The notes below the pieces were generated by a model, which searched no databases, was not told where the DNA came from, and saw only the letters and a list, made by a program, of their open reading frames with translations. From Nocardia amikacinitolerans NBRC 108937 (GTDB lineage: Bacteria; Actinomycetota; Actinomycetes; Mycobacteriales; Mycobacteriaceae): 64,000 bases of DNA. Of this stretch, positions 35,879 to 43,890 are shown piece by piece (position 1 is the first letter of the stretch; every line of letters starts with the position of its first letter). The stretch is taken from positions 310,001 through 374,000 of the forward strand of contig NZ_BDAU01000001.1 in the NCBI RefSeq assembly GCF_001612615.1, read 5' to 3'. The translations under genes were made by a program, and so were the position numbers.

Positions 35879-38800
35879 AGGACCGCCCCGCTGACGGCGC
35901 CGATCCGGCCGACCGCGGTGGTGAGCCGTCGCAGCAGATCCTCGGGGACCACGCGATCCTCGTGCAGCGCTGCCAGCCGATCGAGCAGCATCTCCACCTC
36001 GGCGACGATCGGGTCGCTGAGTTCGGCGTCCTGCGGGGTGACCTGTTCGAGCACATGCCTGGCCAGCAGGTTCACCGTCGGGTACTGGAAGATCACCGAA
36101 TTCGCCAGCTTCACACCGGTCATCGCGCGCAGGTGCGCCCCGAGTTCGATGGAACTGAGCGAGTCGATGCCCAGCTCGGTGAATTCGCGATCCGGTTGCA
36201 CCGCATCGGGTGAGGAGTAACCGAGCACCATCGAGATCGGTGTCTTGAGCAACTCGACCACCACCTCGTGCTGCTCGGCCGGACTCAGGCCCGACAGCCG
36301 CTTGGCCAGTTGCGACGCGTCGCCCATCTGCTGGGTGGCGCGCGGCCTGGTGTGCAGCAGCGCACGGAAGAACGGCGGCAGTTCGGCCACCGAGGCGGCC
36401 ACCCGCAGCAGCGACAGGTCCATCCCGATCGGCAGCACGTTCGGCCTGCCGGTGCTCAGCGCGGCGTCGAACAGCGCGAGCGCTTGTCCGGTCGGAATCG
36501 GGGTCACGCCCATCCTGCGCAACCGGGCTCGATCCTTCTCGTCGAGCTTGCCGGTGTTGGAGGTGTCCTCGGACCACCAGCCCCACGCCATCGACGTGGC
36601 GGGCAGTCCGCGGTGGTAGCGGTGCCGGGCCAGGGTGTCGAGGAAGACGTTCGCGGCGCCGTAGTTGGCCTGACCGGCGTTGCCGAAAGTGCCCGCGGCC
36701 GAGGAGAACAGCACGAACATCGACAGGTCCGCGCCTTCGGTCAGCTCGTGCAGGTACCACGCGCCGCCGACCTTCGCGGGCAGGACCGTGTCCAGGTGCT
36801 CGTCGGTGAGCGCGTCGAAAGCCGCGTCGGCGAGCGTGGCCGCCAGATGGATCACCGCGCCGAGGGGGTGTTCGGCGGGCACGGCGTCGAGCACCGCCCG
36901 CAAGGCGTCGCGGTCGCCGGCGTCGCACTGGGCGACCGTGACCCGTGCCCCCGCCTCGGCGAGTTCGGCGACCAGCTCGGCGACTCCTTCGGCGCGCTCG
37001 CCGCTGCGGCTGGTCAGTACCAGATGCCTCGCGCCGTACGCCGAGACCATGTGGCGGGCGATGATGGCGCCGATGGTCCCCGTGCCGCCGGTGATCAGCA
37101 CCGTGTCGTCCGGATCGAAGGGCCTCGGCCAGGTGAGCACCACCTTGCCGATGTGCTCGGCCTCGCTGAGATGCCGCACCGCGGTCGCGGCATGACGAAC
37201 GTCGAAGCGGGTCAGCGGAAGTGGCGCGAGATCGCCGCGCTCGAACAGGTCGGCCAGCTCGACGAGCAGACCGGCCAGCGTGTCCACCGCCAGATCGCCC
37301 AGTTCGAAGGAGGCGTAGTCGACTCCGTGCGCGGTACGCGCCTGGTCGGGATCACGGACGACGTCCCTGGCGATCTCCACGAATCGGCCGGAACCGCCGA
37401 GCAATCCGAGGGAGTGTTCGGTGAAGACGTCCGGCAGCAGGTCGAGCACGATGTCGAAGGCGCCCGCGTCGGCGAACCGCGCGGCGAACTCGCCGGACCG
37501 TGAGCTCGCGATCCGGTCGTCGCCGAAGCCCATGCCCCGCAACGCGTCCCACTTCGGCTCGGCCGCGGTGGCGTAGCTGTCCAAGCCCAGATGCGCGGCC
37601 ACGTTCAGCGCGGCCATACCGACGCCGCCGGTGGCCGCGTGGACGAGCACCTTCTCACCGCGACGGGCGCCCGCGACATCGCGCAACGCGTGCAGCGCCG
37701 TCACATAGCCGACCGGCGCGGCGGCCGCCTGCGCGAACGACCAAGAGGTGGGTACCGGGGCGAGCAGCCGCTGATCGACGACCGATGTCGCGGCGATCTC
37801 GTCGAACAAGCCGAAAACCCGTGCGCCGGGTGCGAATCGGGTGACGTCCGGCGCTGTCGCGACCACCACGCCCGCCGCTTCGTGCACCAGCCGAGCGGGT
37901 CGTCCGGCGGGTGCGTCGAGGCCGGTGAGCGCGACCGGGAAGGACAATCCGGCCGCGCGGACGGAGACGACGACGGTTCCCGGCGCGAGCGCGGAGTCGT
38001 CGGGTTCGGCCGACTCGGACAGCGCGATGTCGTCGAGATTGCCGGAAGCCGGGATCTCGAGCCGCCACGGGCCGGCGAGCCGGGTTCCTTGCGCCACCGC
38101 GGATTCGAGCCCCGAGCGGATCCGGCGGGCGTAGAAGTCCCCGCGGCGCAAGGCCAGCTCGGGTTCGTCGGTGTGCAGTGCCGCGGCGAGCCGCTCGAGC
38201 GAGATCCCGGTCTCGTCCACGTCGATCTGCACGATGCGGTCCTGATACTCGGACTGGGCGCTGCGCACCAGCGCCCAGACGGTCGCGCCGACCATGTCGG
38301 AGATGTCCTCGGCGGCGCCGACCGACTGCACGCCGCGCGCGAGGACCACCAGTTTCGTCTCGGTGAAGCGCTCGTCGGCGAGCCACGACTGCATCAGCTT
38401 CAGCACGGAGGCCAGTTCGGTGCGCACCATATCGTTCAGGTGCGCGCCCGGCTCACCGCCCGCGGACGCGGCCATGCGCGGCAGCAGCACGACCTTGGGC
38501 GCCGCGGCGCCCGCCGCCATGTCCGCGCGCAACGCGTCGAGATCGGGATACGACGGGAGTTCGGCCTCGCCTGCGATGCCGAGCGGAGGCTCTCCGACGA
38601 TCACCCATTCACCGTGGGCCGCGGTGAAGTTCACGCGCTGCACGGGAGTGGCCAACCACTCGACGCCGAACAACGAGTCCTGGCGTTCCGCAAGGCCTCG
38701 GGTGGCGAGCTTGCCGACCGACACCGACCGAACCTGCAACGTGCCAGCGGCGACCACCTTGCCGGTAGTGTCGGCCAGCACCCACCGCACCCGATCGGCA

Positions 38801-41800
38801 CCCGCCGGTGTCAGTTTGCAGCGCAGTGCGCGGGCGCCGACGGCACGCAACTCCACCCGTTCCCACGCGAACGGCAGGGCCAGGCTGCCCGGTTCCGACG
38901 GCAGCAGCGCCGCGGAGGCGGCGACGGACTGCATCGCGGCGTCCAACAGCGCCGGATGCAGGCCGAACTTGTCCGCGTCCGGCACCTGATCGGGCAGCGC
39001 GACTTCGGCGAACACGTCCTCGCCGCGCTTCCAGACCGCCTTCATGCCCTGGAAGACCGGACCGTACTGGTAGCCGAGGGCGGCCAGGGTCTGGTACGCG
39101 TTCGCGGGCTCGACCACCGACTGCGCGCCGACCGGCGGCCACAGTTCCAGGCCGGCTGCCTCGGTGTCGTCCGGCTCGGCGGCCGCGGTGAGCTGACCGT
39201 CGGCGTGCAGGCTCCACTCGACCTGACCCGGCGCCTCGTCGGTGTTCTCCGGCCGCGAGTAGATCGCGACCTTCCTGCGGCCGGATCGCTCGAGTTCGCC
39301 GACGGTCAGCTGGAGCTGTACCGCGCCTTCGGCGGGCAGGGTCACCGGCGTGTACATGGTCAGCTTCGCCACCCGAGGGGTACCGAGCTTGTCGCCCGCG
39401 TGCAGGGCGAGTTCGAGCAGCATCGCACCGGGAACGAGGACGTTGCCGTGCAGCGCGTGATCGGCCAGCCAGCCGTGCGTCGCCAGCGACAGCCGGGTGC
39501 TGAACAGGAACCGGTCGGCGCCGGGGTTCTCGGCGACGGCGCCGAGCAAGGGGTGCCCGGCATCGGCGAGGCCCAGCCCGCTCGGTTTGCCGCCGCCGGA
39601 ACCCGCGACGCTGGACAGCCAGTACTTCTGGCGCTGAAAGGCGTAGGTGGGCAACGGGACCGACCGCGCGGTGCCCGCCGGGTAGAGCAGCGACCAGTCC
39701 GGCGAGACGCCCTTGACGTGGGCTTCGGCGACCGAGGTGAGGAAGCGCTCCATGCCCGCGTCCTCGCGCTTCAGCGAGCCGACGATCAGGCAGGATTCGG
39801 CGAACGGCCCGACATGGTCGAGCGATTCGTGCACGGCCGAGGTGAGAACGGGATTGACGCTCATCTCGATGAAGGCGTTGTACCCGGATTGGAAGGCGGC
39901 CTGGAGTCCCTCGTCGAACTGGACGGGCTCGCGCAGGTTGCGGAACCAGTACTCCGGCCCAAGGTTCGCGGTGTCCAGCTCGTCGGCGGTCACCGTCGAG
40001 AAGAAGCGAATCGAGGACGAGCGCGGCGAGACCGAGCGCACGGCGTCCTCCAGCTGCTCGCGCAGCGGGTCCACGTGATCGGTGTGCGCGGCGTAGTCGA
40101 CCGGGATGACTTTGGCGCGCAATCCTTCTCGCTCCGCCGCCGCCACGACCCGCGCGACCGCGTCGGCCCCACCGGCGATCACCGTGGTGGAGGGCGAGTT
40201 GATCGCCGCGACATGGATGTCCTCGACGCCGCTCATCAGCTCGCGCACCCGCGCCGCCGGTGCGTTGATCGAGGCCATGCCGCCGGAACCAGGAAGCGCG
40301 CGCAACGGCTTGCTGCGCATGGTCACGATCCGCGCGGCGTCGGTGAGCGAGAGCGCGCCAGCCACGTAGGCCGCGGCCACCTCGCCCTGCGAATGACCGA
40401 GTACCGCTTCGGGTTCGATGCCGACCGACCGCCACAGCGCCGCGAGCGACACCATGGTCGCGAACAGCGCGGGCTGCACCACGTCGACACGGTCGAGTGT
40501 CGGCGCACCGTCGACCTCGTTCAGCACATCGGTCAGCGACCAGTCGACGAACTCGGCGAACGCTTCCTCGCAGGCGCGGATCTCGGCCGCGAACACCGGC
40601 GATTCGCGCATCAGTCGCGCGCCCATTCCCGCGTACTGCGCGCCCTGACCGGGAAACACGAAGCACACCCGGCGATCGGGCAGCGACTGCCCACAGATCG
40701 GGCCCACCGGCCTGCTCTCCGCCACCGCGGCGAGTCCGGCGAGCACGTCGACGCGATTGGCGCCGAGCACGACGGCGCGATGCTCGAACGCGGTCCGCGT
40801 CGTGCCGAGCGCGTAACCCAGGTCGTGCAAACCGAACTCGGGATGCTCCTGGATATGACGGGCGAGCGCGCCTGCCTGGGCGGCCAGGGCTTCCGGTGTC
40901 CGCCCGGAGACCGGCAACACGGCTATCGGCAACGCCGCGTCCTCGGTGGGTCGCGCCGGTTCGGCGGGCGCGGGCGGGGCCTGTTCGAGAATGACGTGGG
41001 CGTTGGTGCCCGCGATGCCGAACGACGACACGCCCGCCCGGCGCGGGCGATCCCGCTCGGGCCAGGCCACGGTCTCGACCGGGACCTCGATGGCGCCGCT
41101 CGACCAGTCGACGGCCGAGGTCGGCTCGGCGAAATTGACGGTGCCCGGCACGGCCGCGCGGCGCATGGACTCGACGACCTTGATGACGCCCGCCGCACCC
41201 GCGGCGGCCTGAGTGTGCCCGAAATTGCCTTTGACCGAGCCGAGCAGCAACGGCCTTCCGTCCGGGCGCCCCGGTCCGAAAGTGTCGAACAGCGCGGCCA
41301 ATTCGATCGGATCGCCCACCGGTGTTCCGGTGCCGTGGCCCTCGACCATGTCGATGTCCTCGGGCCGCAGATCGGCGTCGGCCAGCGCGGCGCCGATCAA
41401 TTTGCGCTGCGCCTCCGTGCTCGGGACGGTGAGCCCCTTCGTCGCTCCGTCCTGATTGATCGCGCCGCCGCGCAGGACGGCGAGCACTTCGTGACCGTTG
41501 CGCCTGGCGTCGGACAGCCGTTCCAGCACCAGCACCGCGACGCCTTCGGACATGCAGAATCCATCCGCGTCGGCGGAATACGGCCTGCTTCGCCCCTCCT
41601 TGGAGATGGCGCCGTGCTGCCCGAGCGCGTAGAACCCGGTGAGCGTGGACATGATCGAGACGCCGCCGGCCAGCGCGAGGGAGCATTCGCCGGACTTCAG
41701 CGCCCGCGCGGCCAGGTGCATCGCGACGAGCGAGGACGAGCAGGCCGTGTCCACGCTCATTGTCGGACCTTGCAGACCGAGGATGTAGGAAACGCGTCCC

Positions 41801-42276
41801 GACAGCACGCTCTGGCTGACGCCGAGCGACACATAGCCCGGGTCGAGATCCTTCTGTCCCGGAATGAGGTAGGCGTAGTCGCCGCCCATCGCGCCGATGT
41901 AGACGCCGGTGTCGCTGCCGCGCAGCCGATCGGCGTCGATCCGCGCGTCTTCGATTGCCTGCCAGGCGGTTTCGAGGACCATTCGCTGCTGCGGGTCCAT
42001 GGCCTTCGCCTCGCGCGGGCTGATTCCGAAGAACTCCGGATCGAATTGTCCAGGCTCATCGATGAATCCGCCCATCGGCGCCATCGCCGCGGCGACCTCG
42101 GGCGACGCCATGTCCGCCAGCTCCGTCATCGCCCTGTCGCCGGGAAATTTGCTGGAGGTGTGCTTTCCCGCGACCAGGAACTGCCACAAGGATTCCGGCG
42201 AATCGATTCCACCAGGAAACCTGCATGCCATTCCCACGATGCCGACAGAATCGTCCGAACAATAATCGCGCGCCAT
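35875..42276 (-). CDS. Type I polyketide synthase, KS-AT-DH-(ER)-KR-ACP with C-terminal docking region
   Basis: A 2133-aa single-module PKS, first gene of the operon. KS 10-430: Cys179 in DTACSSSL, His314, His354. AT ~538-840: Ser629 in GHSQG; the substrate motif is YAAH (728-731), close to the methylmalonyl YASH but not identical. DH ~905-1190: HALHGNVLVP (His940) and HPALLDAAMQ (Asp1112), intact. ER-like ~1420-1715: NADPH motif HAATGGVGMAA is present, but the LNFxDV and GKxD elements are lost. KR ~1724-1905: TGGTGTIG, Ser1858/1859, Tyr1872, LAD in place of LDD. ACP ~2005-2075: Ser2039. The last ~45 residues are helical (EVEMLLDRLAALHEDR) and look like a docking region. ATG at 42276 with a GGGGGCG-type RBS; the KS begins at residue 10, so no N-terminal docking helix. 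Confidence 0.92.
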   Translation of the reverse strand: MARDYCSDDSVGIVGMACRFPGGIDSPESLWQFLVAGKHTSSKFPGDRAMTELADMASPEVAAAMAPMGGFIDEPGQFDPEFFGISPREAKAMDPQQRMVLETAWQAIEDARIDADRLRGSDTGVYIGAMGGDYAYLIPGQKDLDPGYVSLGVSQSVLSGRVSYILGLQGPTMSVDTACSSSLVAMHLAARALKSGECSLALAGGVSIMSTLTGFYALGQHGAISKEGRSRPYSADADGFCMSEGVAVLVLERLSDARRNGHEVLAVLRGGAINQDGATKGLTVPSTEAQRKLIGAALADADLRPEDIDMVEGHGTGTPVGDPIELAALFDTFGPGRPDGRPLLLGSVKGNFGHTQAAAGAAGVIKVVESMRRAAVPGTVNFAEPTSAVDWSSGAIEVPVETVAWPERDRPRRAGVSSFGIAGTNAHVILEQAPPAPAEPARPTEDAALPIAVLPVSGRTPEALAAQAGALARHIQEHPEFGLHDLGYALGTTRTAFEHRAVVLGANRVDVLAGLAAVAESRPVGPICGQSLPDRRVCFVFPGQGAQYAGMGARLMRESPVFAAEIRACEEAFAEFVDWSLTDVLNEVDGAPTLDRVDVVQPALFATMVSLAALWRSVGIEPEAVLGHSQGEVAAAYVAGALSLTDAARIVTMRSKPLRALPGSGGMASINAPAARVRELMSGVEDIHVAAINSPSTTVIAGGADAVARVVAAAEREGLRAKVIPVDYAAHTDHVDPLREQLEDAVRSVSPRSSSIRFFSTVTADELDTANLGPEYWFRNLREPVQFDEGLQAAFQSGYNAFIEMSVNPVLTSAVHESLDHVGPFAESCLIVGSLKREDAGMERFLTSVAEAHVKGVSPDWSLLYPAGTARSVPLPTYAFQRQKYWLSSVAGSGGGKPSGLGLADAGHPLLGAVAENPGADRFLFSTRLSLATHGWLADHALHGNVLVPGAMLLELALHAGDKLGTPRVAKLTMYTPVTLPAEGAVQLQLTVGELERSGRRKVAIYSRPENTDEAPGQVEWSLHADGQLTAAAEPDDTEAAGLELWPPVGAQSVVEPANAYQTLAALGYQYGPVFQGMKAVWKRGEDVFAEVALPDQVPDADKFGLHPALLDAAMQSVAASAALLPSEPGSLALPFAWERVELRAVGARALRCKLTPAGADRVRWVLADTTGKVVAAGTLQVRSVSVGKLATRGLAERQDSLFGVEWLATPVQRVNFTAAHGEWVIVGEPPLGIAGEAELPSYPDLDALRADMAAGAAAPKVVLLPRMAASAGGEPGAHLNDMVRTELASVLKLMQSWLADERFTETKLVVLARGVQSVGAAEDISDMVGATVWALVRSAQSEYQDRIVQIDVDETGISLERLAAALHTDEPELALRRGDFYARRIRSGLESAVAQGTRLAGPWRLEIPASGNLDDIALSESAEPDDSALAPGTVVVSVRAAGLSFPVALTGLDAPAGRPARLVHEAAGVVVATAPDVTRFAPGARVFGLFDEIAATSVVDQRLLAPVPTSWSFAQAAAAPVGYVTALHALRDVAGARRGEKVLVHAATGGVGMAALNVAAHLGLDSYATAAEPKWDALRGMGFGDDRIASSRSGEFAARFADAGAFDIVLDLLPDVFTEHSLGLLGGSGRFVEIARDVVRDPDQARTAHGVDYASFELGDLAVDTLAGLLVELADLFERGDLAPLPLTRFDVRHAATAVRHLSEAEHIGKVVLTWPRPFDPDDTVLITGGTGTIGAIIARHMVSAYGARHLVLTSRSGERAEGVAELVAELAEAGARVTVAQCDAGDRDALRAVLDAVPAEHPLGAVIHLAATLADAAFDALTDEHLDTVLPAKVGGAWYLHELTEGADLSMFVLFSSAAGTFGNAGQANYGAANVFLDTLARHRYHRGLPATSMAWGWWSEDTSNTGKLDEKDRARLRRMGVTPIPTGQALALFDAALSTGRPNVLPIGMDLSLLRVAASVAELPPFFRALLHTRPRATQQMGDASQLAKRLSGLSPAEQHEVVVELLKTPISMVLGYSSPDAVQPDREFTELGIDSLSSIELGAHLRAMTGVKLANSVIFQYPTVNLLARHVLEQVTPQDAELSDPIVAEVEMLLDRLAALHEDRVVPEDLLRRLTTAVGRIGAVSGAVL

Positions 42277-42722
42277 AAAACGCCCCCGTATCGATAATTC
42301 GTGCCCTACCGGCACAAGTGAATGAACATGACCCCATGCGGGAGAAGAATCCCGGAAATCTTTCCCCACCACGTCCGACGCCGAAAGGGTTTCCCCACAG
42401 CGCCGCAAGATCGGTGGTCCACGTGTCGAACCCCGATGTCGCGGACGAATCTAACACCAGTTATCGCCGCCCGCAACGGATCCGGACAGCGATCCCGGCG
42501 ATAGCATCGCGCTATTCCATAACGCCTTCATGGCATTTGTCCGCGTTACTGTGACTTCAAGTCACTAGCACGTAGCGGCCCCATATGTAATCCTCGATTC
42601 ATTCGCGCCGTGAAGCGCCGAGTCCGGGCATGCCCGACGCGGTACGGGGACCGGCGCGTGCTGTCACAGCGGGGGGTTTTCGTATCCCCGCACGCTCGGC
42701 GAAATGCCTTTGGGAGGGGTTA
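42277..42722. other. 446-bp divergent control region of the polyketide locus
   Basis: This gap lies between the first PKS (minus) and the START-fold/exporter genes (plus). Short open frames on the plus strand (42318, 42322) have no RBS and no protein-like composition. The middle (about 42500-42600) is AT-richer and holds the palindrome at 42551 and TATGTAAT at 42583-42590, a possible -10. Long 5' leaders are likely on both sides. Confidence 0.6.
42551..42565. promoter_or_regulatory. Perfect 15-bp palindrome, candidate operator
   Basis: GTGACTT-C-AAGTCAC: 7-bp perfect arms about a single central C. It is the only clear palindrome in the shared promoter region. With flanking bases it reads TGTGA-N7-TCACT, one base longer than a CRP box. 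No regulator gene is next to it. Confidence 0.5.
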
Positions 42723-43166
42723 ATGGCCGGCTTCGAGATAACCCAAGAACTGGATGTCAGCGCGACGCAGATCTACTCGATCATCGCCGACACCGGTACC
42801 TGGGGCGAGTGGTTCATGATGCACGACGGCTTCCTGGAAGACCCGCCCGAGCACATGACCGTGAACTCCAAACTCGTGCAGAGCATCCGCATGCTCGGCA
42901 TGACGCATCGGCTGGAGCTGACCATCACCGCGTTCAAACCGCCTATGCAGCTGGTGTTTTCGGGAAGCAGCCCGGCCGGCGTGTCGTGCGAGTTCAGCTT
43001 CGGCATCCAGCGCGTCCCCGGCGGCTGCAGCCTGACCATCGCGGGCGATTTCGCGGGCCCGATGGTGAACGGCCAGCTCGGACAGGTGATCGAGCGAGAC
43101 GCCCGGCAACTGCTCACCGACTCGATGCACAAGCTCGAGGCGATGACCGGATCGGCGGGCCGATGA
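42723..43166 (+). CDS. SRPBCC-family protein of the polyketide locus
   Basis: A 147-aa START-fold protein: FEITQELDVSATQIYSIIAD, TWGEWFMMHDGF, central strands LELTITAFKPPMQLVFSG and a long C-terminal helix ERDARQLLTDSMHKLEAM. ATG at 42723 with GGGAGGGG just upstream (42712-42719). It is the first gene of the plus-strand operon with the ABC exporter, so a role in binding or cyclising the polyketide, or handing it to the exporter, is plausible. No catalytic residues can be named. Confidence 0.82.
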   Translation: MAGFEITQELDVSATQIYSIIADTGTWGEWFMMHDGFLEDPPEHMTVNSKLVQSIRMLGMTHRLELTITAFKPPMQLVFSGSSPAGVSCEFSFGIQRVPGGCSLTIAGDFAGPMVNGQLGQVIERDARQLLTDSMHKLEAMTGSAGR

Positions 43167-43200
43167 CACCGGGAGCTGTCGCGGCCGCCGGGAGGTGGGC

Positions 43201-43890
43201 GTGCTCGCGCTGAGCGATGTCGTCCGGACCTATCACCTCGGCAGTCAGAGTGTGCGCGCCCTCGACGGCGTGAGCATGAAAATCGAAGCGGGACAGTTCG
43301 TCTCGATCGTCGGACCGTCCGGCGCAGGTAAGAGCACCCTGCTGCACCTGCTCGGCGCGCTGGATCGGCCGGACGAGGGCTCCATCCGGTTTCGCGACGA
43401 GGAGCTCGCGCACCTCGACGACGATCGGCAGTCCCGTTTCCGGCGGCACCACGTGGGTTTCGTGTTCCAGTTCTTCAATCTGCTTCCGACGCTGTCCGCT
43501 TGGGAGAACGTCGCCGTCCCGAAATTGCTGGACGGCGCCCGGCTGCGCACCGCCCGCACCCGAGCACACGAGCTGTTGGATCTCGTCGGCCTCGGCGACC
43601 GCGCCGCGCACCGCCCCTCGGAACTGTCCGGCGGCCAGATGCAGCGTGTCGCGCTGGCGCGGGCGCTGATGATGGATCCGCCGCTGATCCTGGCCGACGA
43701 ACCGACGGGCAATCTGGATTCCAAGACCGGCGCCGACATCCTGGCGTTGCTCGCCGACATCGCGCACGCCGAGGATCGCGCGGTGGCCATGGTCACCCAC
43801 AATCCCGACGCGGCGGACGCCACCGATCGGATCATCGGCTTGGCCGACGGCCGCATCGTCACCGACGAACTCGCGGCGGGTTCGCGATGA
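43201..43890 (+). CDS. ABC transporter ATP-binding protein (LolD/MacB type)
   Basis: A 229-aa ATPase with Walker A GPSGAGKST, Q-loop FVFQFFNLLPTLSAWENV, signature LSGGQMQR, Walker B LILADEPTGNLDS and the H-loop MVTHNPD. The 'DEPTGNLDS' and 'FNLLPTLSAWENV' segments are typical of the LolD/FtsE/MacB subfamily. GTG at 43201 is preferred to GTG at 43195 because GGAGG (43191-43195) would overlap the earlier codon. Its stop overlaps the permease start. It energises the permease, probably for export of the polyketide or a lipid. Confidence 0.92.
   Translation: MLALSDVVRTYHLGSQSVRALDGVSMKIEAGQFVSIVGPSGAGKSTLLHLLGALDRPDEGSIRFRDEELAHLDDDRQSRFRRHHVGFVFQFFNLLPTLSAWENVAVPKLLDGARLRTARTRAHELLDLVGLGDRAAHRPSELSGGQMQRVALARALMMDPPLILADEPTGNLDSKTGADILALLADIAHAEDRAVAMVTHNPDAADATDRIIGLADGRIVTDELAAGSR

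Noticed and set aside
37591-42297. A 1568-codon open frame on the plus strand inside the first PKS
   Set aside because: Same reason: an antisense shadow of clear KS, AT, DH and ER sequence.
42318-42554. Short plus-strand frame upstream of the START-fold gene
   Set aside because: No RBS, proline/serine/arginine-rich product, and it runs into the palindrome region; more likely a non-coding leader.
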